42,861 nucleotides of DNA from Thiomonas sp. (lineage in GTDB: Bacteria > Pseudomonadota > Gammaproteobacteria > Burkholderiales > Burkholderiaceae_C). Made by a program: the position numbers and the translations under genes. The notes under the pieces were generated by a model. The model searched no databases. It had not been told where the DNA came from and was given only the letters and a program-made list of their open reading frames with translations. Of the stretch, positions 8,853 to 17,436 are shown in pieces; the stretch's first letter is position 1, and every line of letters begins with the position of its first letter. The stretch spans positions 22,840-65,700 of the forward strand of contig JAGDVQ010000128.1 of NCBI GenBank assembly GCA_023255715.1. Reading direction: 5' to 3'.

Positions 8853-10775
8853 TCAACCTACTGCAGCGGGCTCGGCCTTGGGCCGATAGAGAATTTCCAC
8901 GCCAAACCGCTTTTTCAAAGCCTCGACATACGCATTGATGATGCCTTGCGTGAGGGTCTGGTTCTCTGCACTGGCAGCAGCGCGGACCAGTTCTGTTGGC
9001 ACAGCCCCTTCGATGGTTTTCACGAGCTGAACGACGGCGTAGCCTTGGGCACCGAGGTCCACTCCGGCCACGGTCGGCAGCTTCTCGGTGCTGAGCCCGA
9101 ACGCCTTGGCGACGACTGCGGTTGGAACATCCGGCGTCGGCTGAGTCTGGCTCAATGTCAGGGGCGGACCAAAGGTCAGTGCGGCTGGTGACTTCAGCGC
9201 CTTTTCTCCAGCCTCGCGCGCAAGATCTGCAGCCTTCTGATCGATGAGCAGTTGCCTGGCCCGCGACTGTACTTCGGCGAACGGTTGGGTCTGTGCTGCT
9301 GAATAGCTCAGTACGCGCCCGGATGCCCAGACGTTGGGGGCAATTTGAATGGCCTGCAGATTGTGCTTGTTGCGCAGGCTGTTTTCGGCAAACAGTGCGT
9401 CGAGGAAGGCCTTGCTGGCCAGCGGATTGGTGCTGCCCGGCGCCGCGGGCTGCGGGGTGCGGGTGACGCCATTTGCGGTCTGCAATTTCAGGTGCAGTTT
9501 GTCCACCACAGGCTGAAAGCTGTCGGGGTGCTCGAAAACGGTGTTGGTGAATGTATCCACGTCAGCGGACAGGCGCTTTTGCACGGCCTCCTGCTGCAGC
9601 TGTTTTTCGATGTCTGCCTTGACCGCATCGAACGGTTGCTGTCGGCCGGGCTTGATGCCGGTCAGTTCGATGATGTGGTAGCCAAACTGGGTTTTGATCG
9701 GGCCGACGATTTCGCCGATCTTGGTCATGCCGAACACTGCATCAGAAAAAGGCTTGACCATGGCACCGGCGGTGAAATAGCCCAGGTCGCCACCCTTGTC
9801 GGCCGAGCCTGGATCTTGAGAGTCTTTTCGGGCCAGCTCCGCAAATGTCGCGGGGTTCGCCTCGACCTGTCTGGCGATGGCTTCCGCCTTGGTCTTGGCG
9901 GCACTGGCCTGCGCAGGGGTGGCGTCGCTCGGCACCGTGATCAAGATATGGCTGGCGCGACGTTCAGCCGGGGTTGAAAACTTGGCGAGATTCGCGTCGT
10001 AATACGCCTTGGCCTGCTCCGGCGTGATCTGGACATCGGCGGCCAGAGCGTCTGCACTCAGGACCACATATTGAATGTTCGCTTCTTCAGGCTTTTGAAA
10101 ACGCGCGGTATTGTTTTTGTAGAACGCCTCGACTTCTGCGGGCGTCACCTGCACCTGGTTCACATAGTCGGAGGGCTTGAACAGCGCCAGGCGAACCTCG
10201 CGTTGCTGCGCCGCGGCCTTGGCCGCCGCAGTCGCCAGGGCCTGGCTATCGATCACAGAGCCCGCAACGCCGCCCAGCACCTGCTGCAGAATGAGTTGTT
10301 CGCGCACCTGAGCCTCGAATTGCGCGGTGGTCATGCCTTGCGCGGCGATCAGACTGCGGTAGGCCTGCACATCAAAACTGCCATCCGGCTTGCGCAGAGC
10401 CGCCACCTGCGGAATTTGCAGGATGGCCTGCTGAACCTGGGCGTCCGTCACCGCAAGATGTTCGCGTCGCGCTTCGAGCTGCAGCAGCCGCTGACGCACC
10501 AGGCCGTCGAGCGTGCGCAGCTTCTGTTGGGGGGTGTCGAGTTGCTTGATGTCCACCGAACTGCCCAGCATGCTTTGCAGGCGCGCAATCTCTTCACGGT
10601 TAGCGGCGTCAAGTTGTTCCATGGAAATGACTTGTCCATCGACCTTGGCCGCCGCATTCTGCTTGCCTTCGAAACTGCTGTAACCCTGGATGCCGAACAA
10701 CACAAAAGATGGGAAGATCAGCACGAACAGCACGATCTGCATCAGCTTGCTGTGTTTGCGTATGGATTCGAGCAT
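8853..10775 (-). CDS. ppiD: periplasmic folding chaperone / SurA-like peptidyl-prolyl isomerase PpiD
   Basis: This 640-residue protein begins with a short cytoplasmic tail and one membrane anchor (about residues 11-33, around IVLFVLIFPSFVLFGIQG). It continues with a SurA_N-type helical region (about 40-200). A parvulin domain (about 265-365) is marked by RASHILITVPSDATP, GGDLGYFTAGAMVKPFSDAV and GYHIIELTGI. PpiD is anchored near the Sec translocon and helps newly exported proteins fold; in E. coli the parvulin domain itself is weakly active or inactive. Position downstream of hupB, as in E. coli, supports the name. Here a tRNA-Val gene lies between the two. The start at 10775 has only a weak ribosome-binding sequence. 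Confidence 0.93.
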   Translation of the reverse strand: MLESIRKHSKLMQIVLFVLIFPSFVLFGIQGYSSFEGKQNAAAKVDGQVISMEQLDAANREEIARLQSMLGSSVDIKQLDTPQQKLRTLDGLVRQRLLQLEARREHLAVTDAQVQQAILQIPQVAALRKPDGSFDVQAYRSLIAAQGMTTAQFEAQVREQLILQQVLGGVAGSVIDSQALATAAAKAAAQQREVRLALFKPSDYVNQVQVTPAEVEAFYKNNTARFQKPEEANIQYVVLSADALAADVQITPEQAKAYYDANLAKFSTPAERRASHILITVPSDATPAQASAAKTKAEAIARQVEANPATFAELARKDSQDPGSADKGGDLGYFTAGAMVKPFSDAVFGMTKIGEIVGPIKTQFGYHIIELTGIKPGRQQPFDAVKADIEKQLQQEAVQKRLSADVDTFTNTVFEHPDSFQPVVDKLHLKLQTANGVTRTPQPAAPGSTNPLASKAFLDALFAENSLRNKHNLQAIQIAPNVWASGRVLSYSAAQTQPFAEVQSRARQLLIDQKAADLAREAGEKALKSPAALTFGPPLTLSQTQPTPDVPTAVVAKAFGLSTEKLPTVAGVDLGAQGYAVVQLVKTIEGAVPTELVRAAASAENQTLTQGIINAYVEALKKRFGVEILYRPKAEPAAVG

Positions 10776-10913
10776 GGTGGCGCGGGCTTGTAGAGGGGTG
10801 CAATGCGAAACGGCGTCGCATTGTGGGTCGTCTGTTCAATGCCAATGCAATGGCAAGCCGATCAGGACGAAGGGAAAGGACGGGGGGACTGCAATGCGTG
10901 AACTGGCAACCGA

Positions 10914-10989
10914 TGGTGGGTGCTGAGGGGTTCGAACCCCCGACCTACGCCTTGTAAGGGCGCCGCTCTACCAACTGAGCTAAGCACCC
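10914..10989 (-). tRNA. tRNA-Val (anticodon TAC)
   Basis: The minus strand gives a full cloverleaf. The acceptor stem is GGGTGCT / AGCACCC, the D arm is AGCTCAGTTGGTAGAGC, and the anticodon loop is CTTACAA with anticodon TAC. The T arm is GGGGGTTCGAACCCC, the discriminator base is A, and CCA is encoded. It sits 71 bases downstream of hupB and upstream of ppiD, all on the minus strand. Confidence 0.97.
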
Positions 10990-11060
10990 GGTTGCCGCTC
11001 AACGCGATGTGACGGCACGGCCATTGCAGCAGCGCCCTTGCCGTCACAGCGGAGGAACGA

Positions 11061-11333
11061 TTACTTGATGGCGTCTTTCAACCCCTTGCCGGGGCGGAAT
11101 TTCGGAATCTTGGCGGCCTTGATCTTGATGGCTGCGCCGGTACGCGGGTTGCGCCCGGTACGTGCGGCGCGCTTGGTCACAGCGAAGGTGCCGAAACCGA
11201 TGAGAGACACACTGTCGCCCTTTTTCAGAGTGCGACGCACCGCGTCCACCAAGGCATCGAGCGCACGACCAGCCTGGGCTTTGTTCAGTTCTGCGTTGTT
11301 GGCGATGTGTTCGATCAGTTCTGCCTTGTTCAC
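11061..11333 (-). CDS. hupB: DNA-binding protein HU-beta
   Basis: This 90-residue histone-like protein bends and compacts DNA non-specifically. It has the typical helical dimerisation half ([20 protein letters not shown]) and the beta-arm signature [21 protein letters not shown] followed by a basic tail. The start is the GTG at 11331-11333, preceded by GAGGG at proper spacing; it gives the canonical (M)NKAELI opening. The track ORF adds 19 non-homologous residues. A good promoter lies about 96 bases upstream. The gene leads the unit hupB, tRNA-Val, ppiD, tRNA-His. Confidence 0.96.
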   Translation of the reverse strand: MNKAELIEHIANNAELNKAQAGRALDALVDAVRRTLKKGDSVSLIGFGTFAVTKRAARTGRNPRTGAAIKIKAAKIPKFRPGKGLKDAIK

Positions 11334-11428
11334 TTGTGTCCCTCTTCGGTCTAGGTGGATGTGGATGCGCAAGGCAACACCCTGCGCCAAAATTGCGCCC
11401 TTCTCAGCAGCGCAACGACGATCTGTTG

Positions 11429-11458
11429 ATTAGAGCGGGGACGAATTGCCCCTGTCAA
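11429..11458 (-). promoter_or_regulatory. probable sigma-70 promoter of hupB
   Basis: On the minus strand a perfect -35 TTGACA (11458-11453) and a -10 TCTAAT (11434-11429, five of six matches) are 18 bases apart. The spacer contains GGGGCAATTCGTCCCC, an imperfect dyad that might bind a regulator. The implied leader is roughly 90 bases. Confidence 0.62.
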
Positions 11459-11527
11459 TGCGGCGGATCGGCGACAACGCAAGCCGCGCGCAAGACCGTG
11501 CATTCTAGCTGCGCTTGAAATGGGGTT

Positions 11528-12631
11528 TCACAGGCATTCGGCGATTGCACGGCCCAGATCGGTCGTGCGATCGCGCCCTCCCAGATCAGGCGTGCGCGGA
11601 GCGCCGCTGGTCGGGTCGAGCACGGTTTCGATTGCGCGCAGCAGGGCACCGTGCGCTGCGCGGTGACCGAGAAAATCCAGCATCAATGCCGCGCTCCAGA
11701 TCTGCGCGATCGGGTTGGCGATGCCCTGCCCGGCAATATCCGGCGCCGAGCCGTGGACCGGCTCGAACAGCGAGGGAAACCGCCGGTCCGGGTTGAGGTT
11801 GGCCGAGGGTGCGATGCCGATCGTGCCGCAACATGCCGGCCCCAGATCGGAGAGGATGTCGCCGAACAGATTGCTGGCCACCACCACGTCGAACTGCTGT
11901 GGGCGCTGCACGAAATGCGCGGTGAGGATGTCGATGTGGAACTGGTTGACCTGCACATCGGGATAGTCGGCGGCCATCGCCCGCACCCGCTCGTCCCAGT
12001 ACGGCATGGTGATCGAAATGCCATTGGACTTGGTCGCCGAGGTCAACAGCTTGCGCGGCCGGCTGCGCGCCAGATCGAAGGCGTAGCGCAGCACACGGTC
12101 GACGCCGATGCGGCTCATCACCGTCTCCTGGATGACCACCTCGCGCTCGGTTCCGGCGTACATGCGCCCGCCGATGCTCGAGTATTCGCCCTCGGTGTTC
12201 TCGCGCACGATCAGCATGTCGATCTCGCCCGGCGCATAGGCGCTGCCATCGCGCCGCACCAGTGGCGAGCGCACCCCGGGCATCAGCCGCGCCGGGCGGA
12301 GGTTGACATACTGGTCGAACTCGCGCCGGAACTGCAGCAGCGATCCCCACAGCGACACATGGTCGGGCACCACATCCGGGCAGCCAACCGCGCCAAAGAA
12401 AATGGCGTCATGCGCTCCGATGCGATCCTTCCAGTCGTCGGGCAGCATCTTGCCGTGGCGCTGGTAATAGGCGCACGAGGCAAAGTCGAAATGATCGAGC
12501 TGCAAAGCGATGCCAAAGCGCCGCGCCACGGCGTCCAGCGCGCGCAGGCCCTCGGGCATGACTTCCTGGCCAATGCCATCCCCGGCAATGACCGCAATGC
12601 GCAGTGGCTGTTGCGTTGATGCGATGGTCAT
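11528..12631 (-). CDS. tartrate / D-malate dehydrogenase (decarboxylating) family
   Basis: This 367-residue protein belongs to the isocitrate/isopropylmalate dehydrogenase superfamily. Motifs include the N-terminal VIAGDGIGQEVMPEGLRAL, the substrate-arginine region LRPARLMPGVRSPL, LIVRENTEGEYSSIGGRMY, TKSNGISITMPYWDERV, the metal-binding SNLFGDILSDLGP, and the nucleotide-binding EPVHGSAPDIAGQGIANP. The SSIGGRMY segment and the D-rich N-terminus are typical of the TtuC/DmlA branch, which oxidises tartrate or D-malate with NAD and magnesium. They are not typical of LeuB. Which of the two substrates is preferred cannot be decided by eye. It is the third gene of a minus-strand run with pgsA and an EamA transporter (25-base gap). 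Confidence 0.85.
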   Translation of the reverse strand: MTIASTQQPLRIAVIAGDGIGQEVMPEGLRALDAVARRFGIALQLDHFDFASCAYYQRHGKMLPDDWKDRIGAHDAIFFGAVGCPDVVPDHVSLWGSLLQFRREFDQYVNLRPARLMPGVRSPLVRRDGSAYAPGEIDMLIVRENTEGEYSSIGGRMYAGTEREVVIQETVMSRIGVDRVLRYAFDLARSRPRKLLTSATKSNGISITMPYWDERVRAMAADYPDVQVNQFHIDILTAHFVQRPQQFDVVVASNLFGDILSDLGPACCGTIGIAPSANLNPDRRFPSLFEPVHGSAPDIAGQGIANPIAQIWSAALMLDFLGHRAAHGALLRAIETVLDPTSGAPRTPDLGGRDRTTDLGRAIAECL

Positions 12632-12656
12632 GGAACGTGCTCCTTCGATCGATTCA

Positions 12657-13556
12657 TCAACGGATCAATGGCGCCGCGGGGCTGCGGGTCACTGCAACCA
12701 CACCGGCAGCCACCATACCCATGCCCAGCCAGGTGGCTGGCCCCAGCGTCTCGGAAAACAGGACCCAGCCCATCAGCGCGGTCACCGGTGGCACCCAATA
12801 GATCAGACTGGTCACCTGGACCGCAGCGCCGCGCTGGATGAGCAGGTAGAGCAAGGCCCCGGCTCCCACGGTCAGCGCCAGCACCGACCAGGCCAACGCA
12901 CTGATCAGCTGGCCGTTCCAGATGACAGGCTCCGCTTCGAGCAGCGCAAACGGCGCGCTCAGGATGAAGGCGGCAAGCAGTTGTACGGCAAGCGCACCCC
13001 AGACGGCGGTGGGCTGCACGAAGCGCTTCTGCCACAGTGTCCCCGCGGTGATGCTGCCCAGCGCCAGCAGCGCCAGGAACAGGTTGTGCGCGCTGAGTTC
13101 GCCGCCTTCGAGCTTGTGCAGAACCACCAGTGCCAGACCGCCGAACCCGAGCAACAGGCCGAGCCACTGGCGACTGTGGACGCGCTGCCCCGCAGCGGAC
13201 ACGAGCACCGCGGTCAACAAGGGTTGCAGGCCGACGATCAACGCGACGGTACCAGCAGGGATGCCGTGCTTGACCGCGGCCCAGACACCACCGAGATAGC
13301 CCGCCTGCATCAACCCGCCGACGACCGCCAGATGCATCCATTGCCGCCAGCCACGGGGCCACTGCGTGCGCAGCCACCAGGCCAGGGGCAACAGGACCAG
13401 CAGCGAAAAGGCGTAGCGCAGGCAGAGAAACTTCAGCGGCGGCGCGTACGGCATGCCGTAGCGAGCGACGATGAAGCCGGTGCTCCAGATCAGCACGAAC
13501 ACCCAGGGCATGACGCGCCGCAACCCCTGTGCAGCGGTGCTGTGTGATGCATTCAC
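12657..13556 (-). CDS. EamA-family (DMT superfamily) transporter
   Basis: This 299-residue protein shows about ten hydrophobic segments arranged as two EamA repeats, each starting with patterns such as FVLIWSTGFIVARYGMPYAP and ITAGTLWQKRF. Members export or import small metabolites, often amino acids or purine derivatives, across the inner membrane. The substrate is unknown here. The start is a GTG at 13556 that overlaps the pgsA stop by four bases (GTGA), suggesting translational coupling. An ATG 15 codons later (MPWVFVL) is possible. The long track ORF from 13784 overlaps pgsA and is not real. The dehydrogenase gene downstream might act on the transported compound, which is speculation. Confidence 0.85.
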   Translation of the reverse strand: MNASHSTAAQGLRRVMPWVFVLIWSTGFIVARYGMPYAPPLKFLCLRYAFSLLVLLPLAWWLRTQWPRGWRQWMHLAVVGGLMQAGYLGGVWAAVKHGIPAGTVALIVGLQPLLTAVLVSAAGQRVHSRQWLGLLLGFGGLALVVLHKLEGGELSAHNLFLALLALGSITAGTLWQKRFVQPTAVWGALAVQLLAAFILSAPFALLEAEPVIWNGQLISALAWSVLALTVGAGALLYLLIQRGAAVQVTSLIYWVPPVTALMGWVLFSETLGPATWLGMGMVAAGVVAVTRSPAAPLIR

Positions 13557-14131
13557 GACAGCTTCAGACCGGCCAGGGCGATGCGGAAGTAATACAGCAT
13601 CGACCACAGGGTGAGACCCGCAGCCACCCAGATCAGCACCTGCCCGATCGGCACCGTCTCGGCCACGCCGAACAGCGTGCCGCCGTACAGCAGAAACGGG
13701 ATGGCCACCATCTGCACGGCGGTCTTGACCTTGCCGATGTAGCTCACCGCCACACGCCGCGACTGGCCGATCTGCGCCATCCACTCGCGCAGCGCGGAAA
13801 TGGCGATTTCGCGGCCGATGATGATGAGGGTGACCAGCGCATCAACACGTCCGAGCTGCAGCAAGATCAGCAGGGCGGCCGAGACCATCAACTTGTCCGC
13901 CACGGGGTCGAGAAACGCGCCGAACGCCGAGGTCTGGTTCCACTTGCGCGCCAGATAGCCATCCAGCCAGTCGGTGATGCCGCTGAGGATGAACAGCACC
14001 GTCGCAGTGATGTTGCGCTCCGGCAGAGTGAGCCAGCCCGTCGGCAGGAAATACACCCCAACGATCAGGGGAATGGCCGCCACCCGCGCCCAGGTGAGCA
14101 GGGTTGGCAGATTGATCGCTCGGGTGGACAT
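13553..14131 (-). CDS. pgsA: CDP-diacylglycerol-glycerol-3-phosphate 3-phosphatidyltransferase
   Basis: This 192-residue inner-membrane enzyme makes phosphatidylglycerophosphate from CDP-diacylglycerol and glycerol-3-phosphate, the committed step to phosphatidylglycerol and cardiolipin. The complete CDP-alcohol phosphotransferase signature is present in DWLDGYLARKWNQTSAFG followed by AFLDPVADK, fitting D-x2-DG-x2-AR-x8-G-x3-D-x3-D. Four to six membrane segments are visible. The ATG at 14131 (MSTRAINLPTLLTWAR) is chosen because it gives the usual short PgsA N-terminus; the track start adds 30 non-homologous residues. In many proteobacteria pgsA follows uvrC, but here uvrC lies about 8 kb away. 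Confidence 0.94.
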   Translation of the reverse strand: MSTRAINLPTLLTWARVAAIPLIVGVYFLPTGWLTLPERNITATVLFILSGITDWLDGYLARKWNQTSAFGAFLDPVADKLMVSAALLILLQLGRVDALVTLIIIGREIAISALREWMAQIGQSRRVAVSYIGKVKTAVQMVAIPFLLYGGTLFGVAETVPIGQVLIWVAAGLTLWSMLYYFRIALAGLKLS

Positions 14132-14300
14132 AAGACTGATCAGGACAGGTGACGGACGACGAAAAACCGGACAGGACAAGGGCATTGCACGGCAAGCCGG
14201 ATCAGGAACGCGACAATCCACGCCTCACACCACGCCGGGCCGTTACGGCATGATAGGGTCATCGCCCTGTGCTGCCTGCCCCGACTTCCGGAACCCACCC

Positions 14301-14453
14301 ATGCAATCCAACTGGTTTGCGTCGCATGTCGACCTTCTGCTCTACATCTATGGTGGCCTCGCCATCGCCCTGGTTGTCTGGACGCTGTGGCGGGCGCGCA
14401 AGCGCAAACGCGCCGCCGCGCAAGATGACAGCGGGCCTTCCCGTTCAGACTGA
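14301..14453 (+). CDS. small single-pass membrane protein, 50 residues
   Basis: This short ORF starts at the ATG at 14301. It encodes one clear transmembrane helix (about residues 11-30, LLLYIYGGLAIALVVWTLW) followed by a strongly basic stretch (RARKRKR) and a polar tail. The charge pattern implies N-out, C-in topology. I do not recognise a family. Its 3' end overlaps the convergent histidine kinase gene by nine bases. The ribosome-binding sequence is weak. The clean membrane-helix/basic-tail design argues that it is real rather than a chance ORF. Confidence 0.55.
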   Translation: MQSNWFASHVDLLLYIYGGLAIALVVWTLWRARKRKRAAAQDDSGPSRSD

Positions 14454-15815
14454 AGGCGATTGCGGAACCTCCACCCACGCCATCAGGCCGCCGCCCTCGC
14501 GCGCCTGAAGGCCCACTTGCCAGCCATGCTGCTGCGCGAGTTGGCGTGCGATGGCCAGCCCCAGCCCCGAGCCCACACCCTGCCCCGGTGTGCGTGCCGC
14601 GTCCAGCCGGTTGAAGGGCTCGAACACCGCGTCCAGCTGGTCTGACGGTATGCCCGGGCCGCGATCGAGCACGGTGATGCGCACACGCCCTGCCGTCTGC
14701 GCTGGCCTGGCCTGCAGAACGATCGGGCCCGGCGCATGGTGCACCGCATTGGCCAGCAGGTTGTCCACCACGCGCTGCAACGCGTGAACATCCACCCAGG
14801 CCTGTAGATCCGGCGCGCCCTGCACCTCCAGAACTGCGCCTTGCGCGCGCGCCCAGTCTGCGTGTGTCTGCGCACGTTCTCGCAGCCAGGGCAGCAGCGC
14901 GAGCTGTTGCGGCGCGCTGGCCTGCAGCCCGCGGGCGAGTTGCAGCACCTCGCTGATCAGACGATCCATCGCCAGCACATCGCGCTCGATCTGATCGAGC
15001 CGCGCCTCGGTGGGCTGCAGGCGCTGCAGTTCCAGCGCGAGGCGAATGCGGGCAAGCGGCGTGCGCAGATCGTGCGACACCCCGGCGAGCAGATGGGTCC
15101 GTGCCTGCAGCAAGGTGTCGATGCGCGCGGCCATCTGGTTGAAATGCGCAGCCAGACGAACAAGTTCTCGCGGGCCGGTCTGTAGCAGGCGTTGTGGCGT
15201 ATCGCCCTGGGCGAGTTGTGCAGCCGCCTGTTCCATGGCTTCCACGGGCCGGGTGATGCGCCGCGCCCACCACAGGGCGAGCAAGGTCGCGAGCGGCAAG
15301 CTCAGCAGCAGCCCCACGACCAGTGCGCGCACAGGCTGGGTCTGGATGCGGCTGTTGTCCACGCCCACGCCGATCTCGCGCCCGCCCGCAGGAATGCTGG
15401 TCCACAACCAGACGTGGCCGAGCGCATCGGTCTGGCGCTCGAAGTACAGGGGATGCCCCACGCGTTGCTGCAGCGCCTGCTCGACATAACCGATGTACAG
15501 GCCATGCACCAGACCCGTGTCGGCGGGCGGCGGCAGATCCGGTCGCAGGCTGAGACGGTAATTGGCCTGCAACTCCCGTTCAAAGGCCGGGCGCGTCTGC
15601 GGCGGCAATTCGGCCCAGGTCTGTGCGGACAGCACCATGAGCCCGGCAAGATCATGCGCCGAGCGCTTTGCCATGGGCTGCAGCACGAACAGCAGCGCCG
15701 TCGCGGCGAACGCCAGTTCCAGCGCCAGCACCAGCACCACCATGGCGCGCACGGTCTGCAGGCGCAGGGTGCGCGTGCGCAGCACGTTGTCGATCAGGCG
15801 GGACTCGCGCGGCAC
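14445..15815 (-). CDS. EnvZ-type sensor histidine kinase
   Basis: This 456-residue inner-membrane kinase has two membrane helices (about 24-46 and 164-184) flanking a periplasmic sensor region of about 115 residues. A HAMP linker (184-236) and a HisKA domain follow, with phospho-acceptor His248 in GVSHDLRTPLARIRLALE. The HATPase domain shows the N box (VVDNLLANAVHHAP), DRGPGIP, FEPFNRLD and GSGLGLAIA. All catalytic motifs are intact. It is the second gene of an operon with the OmpR-type regulator upstream (18-base gap). The periplasmic region has no signature I recognise. The adjacent exported-protein cassette suggests an envelope or metal signal, as inference. Confidence 0.93.
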   Translation of the reverse strand: MPRESRLIDNVLRTRTLRLQTVRAMVVLVLALELAFAATALLFVLQPMAKRSAHDLAGLMVLSAQTWAELPPQTRPAFERELQANYRLSLRPDLPPPADTGLVHGLYIGYVEQALQQRVGHPLYFERQTDALGHVWLWTSIPAGGREIGVGVDNSRIQTQPVRALVVGLLLSLPLATLLALWWARRITRPVEAMEQAAAQLAQGDTPQRLLQTGPRELVRLAAHFNQMAARIDTLLQARTHLLAGVSHDLRTPLARIRLALELQRLQPTEARLDQIERDVLAMDRLISEVLQLARGLQASAPQQLALLPWLRERAQTHADWARAQGAVLEVQGAPDLQAWVDVHALQRVVDNLLANAVHHAPGPIVLQARPAQTAGRVRITVLDRGPGIPSDQLDAVFEPFNRLDAARTPGQGVGSGLGLAIARQLAQQHGWQVGLQAREGGGLMAWVEVPQSPSV

Positions 15816-15833
15816 GGCGTCAGTGAGATCAAC

Positions 15834-16574
15834 TCAGGCTGCGGCGCCTGCCGGGTTGAACAGATAGCCCTGGCCCCGGATGGTGCGGATGTAGACAGGA
15901 TGCGCCGGGTCGTCCTCGATCTTGCGGCGCAGGCGCGTCACGCGCACGTCAATGCTGCGATCAAAGGCATCGCGCTCATAGCCCTTGAGCCAGTCGATGA
16001 GCTGATCCCGACTGAGTACACGATTGGGGTGCTCGGCCATGGCTTGCAACAACGTGAATTCGGCCACGCTCAGGCCCACGTCCTGACCATCACGCAGCAG
16101 CCGAAACGCTGCGGCGTCGATCAAAAAAGGGCCGAAGCGCGTCACGCCCTTGGCGACTTCGGCACCTGCCTGCGCCGCGTCGCCTGGCGCAGCAGCCTGC
16201 GCCCGACGCAGCAGCGCACGCAACCGGGCCAGCAGTTCGCGCGGGCTGAAGGGCTTGGGCAGATAGTCGTCGGCGCCGACCTCCAGGCCGATCACGCGGT
16301 CGATCTCTTCGCCGCGCGCCGACAGCATGAGGATGGGCACGTCGCTGGTGCGGCGCAGCGCGCGCGCCAGCGAGAGGCCGTCCTCACCGGGCAGCATGAG
16401 ATCGAGGATGACAGCCTGCGGCGCGGCCTGCGCCAGGCGCTCGCGCATTGCGTCGCCATGCGCTGCCAGATCGACCGTGTAGCCGTTGCCCGTGAGGTAA
16501 TCGCGCAGCATGTCGCGCAACTCCGGGTCATCGTCCACCACCAGAATGCGTGCAGTTTGAGAGAGCGTGATCAT
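15834..16574 (-). CDS. OmpR-family response regulator
   Basis: This 246-residue protein has a receiver domain (about 8-120) with acidic pocket residues in VVDDDPELRD, phospho-acceptor Asp58 in VILDLMLPGEDG, and the conserved Lys in LPKPFSPRELLARL. A winged-helix DNA-binding domain follows (about 145-240, SVAEFTLLQAMAEHPNRVLS and VTRLRRKIEDDPAHPVYIRT). It is close to OmpR in layout and is partnered by the kinase encoded immediately downstream. The ATG at 16574 has an AGGA sequence directly against it, closer than optimal, so the exact start is slightly uncertain. It diverges from the exported-protein operon at 16738 across a 163-base gap that probably contains its operator. Confidence 0.94.
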   Translation of the reverse strand: MITLSQTARILVVDDDPELRDMLRDYLTGNGYTVDLAAHGDAMRERLAQAAPQAVILDLMLPGEDGLSLARALRRTSDVPILMLSARGEEIDRVIGLEVGADDYLPKPFSPRELLARLRALLRRAQAAAPGDAAQAGAEVAKGVTRFGPFLIDAAAFRLLRDGQDVGLSVAEFTLLQAMAEHPNRVLSRDQLIDWLKGYERDAFDRSIDVRVTRLRRKIEDDPAHPVYIRTIRGQGYLFNPAGAAA

Positions 16575-16737
16575 TCCTGAAGTCTAGGCCGGTCTGCCCG
16601 CTCTGCGTGCAGCCTGAAATATGCTGAAACACAGCGTCACTCAGAGCAACCAAGCCAGGCTTGCAGGACATCCGGGCGAAACCTGCGCCGACAAACATGA
16701 CGGCATCGATCACGTTCACTGCCTTGTCCACCCCACC

Positions 16738-17103
16738 ATGTTCGCTCGTCCGGCCCTTGTCACCCGCATTGCCTTGCAGGCCAGCCTCGGCCTGAGTCTT
16801 TGCGGCATGGGGCTGGCCTCTGCGCAGCAGCCGCGGTTGAGCGCGGGTGCGCTGTTCGAGTCATCGCGCCAGGTGGCGGTCGATCAGGCGCAACAGGCCG
16901 AATCGGGTGTCGCAGCGCAGGTCAGCAAGGCGCTGCCCGCTGCCGCGATGTCCCCAGCCGTCGGACTTCGGGGCTTGCCCGACCGGCTGCCGCTGGCGCC
17001 GCTGCCGGCGGTGGGGCGGGAGCCGGAGCCCATGCGGGCGGACAAGGCAGTGGACGTGGTCGACGCTGATTCAAGTTTTTCAACCTCAAGGAGTTCATCA
17101 TGA
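16738..17103 (+). CDS. hypothetical exported protein, 121 residues
   Basis: The ATG at 16738 begins a Sec-type signal peptide (MFARPALVTRIALQASLGLS, then a hydrophobic core ending at about ASAQ, residue 34). The mature part is low-complexity, rich in Ala, Pro and Leu, with PDRLPLAPLPAVGREPEPMR near its end. I recognise no domain. The stop overlaps the next gene's ATG by four bases (ATGA), so it looks translationally coupled to the Gly/Met-rich protein. The track ORF from 16621 adds 39 residues before the signal peptide and is less likely. The gene is divergent from an OmpR/EnvZ pair, which may control it. Confidence 0.65.
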   Translation: MFARPALVTRIALQASLGLSLCGMGLASAQQPRLSAGALFESSRQVAVDQAQQAESGVAAQVSKALPAAAMSPAVGLRGLPDRLPLAPLPAVGREPEPMRADKAVDVVDADSSFSTSRSSS

Positions 17104-17417
17104 AACAACGCAATGTCCTTCGTCTTCTGGCTGCCGCAGTGGCCGTGGGTGCCGCAGGGTCCGTGTTCGCCGCGGGCATGGGTGGTGGCGGCATGGGCGG
17201 GATGGGTGGCGGCATGGGTGCCGGGGCGGCTGCAGGCGCCGGAGCGGGCCAGATGCAGCAACACCAGTACGAGCATCGCAACATGCATCAGAACAGCGGC
17301 ACCGCGCCAGGAACTGCGCAGGGCCAGAAGCTGCAGCAGCGCGATCAACAGCGGGATCAGCAGCGCATTCAGGACCCCGCCTTGAGCCCGACGGCACCTG
17401 CCACCTCGACCAACTGA
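17100..17417 (+). CDS. small exported Gly/Met-rich, Gln/His-rich protein
   Basis: This 105-residue protein has a signal peptide (MKQRNVLRLLAAAVAVGAAG, cleavage near VFAAG). A Gly/Met block follows (about residues 26-50, AGMGGGGMGGMGGGMGAG), then a Gln/His/Met-rich segment (QMQQHQYEHRNMHQN) and a repeated QQRDQQRDQQR stretch. There are no cysteines. A strong AAGGAG lies eight bases before the ATG. The Met and His content is compatible with periplasmic copper or silver binding or with a structural role. No family is recognised, so the function is unknown. It sits in a three-gene exported-protein operon next to a two-component system. Confidence 0.72.
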   Translation: MKQRNVLRLLAAAVAVGAAGSVFAAGMGGGGMGGMGGGMGAGAAAGAGAGQMQQHQYEHRNMHQNSGTAPGTAQGQKLQQRDQQRDQQRIQDPALSPTAPATSTN

Positions 17418-17436
17418 TCGAAAGGACGACCACACC

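Noticed and set aside
8705-8938. 77-residue ORF across tRNA-His
   Set aside because: It is the translation of a tRNA gene and flanking sequence, not a protein gene.
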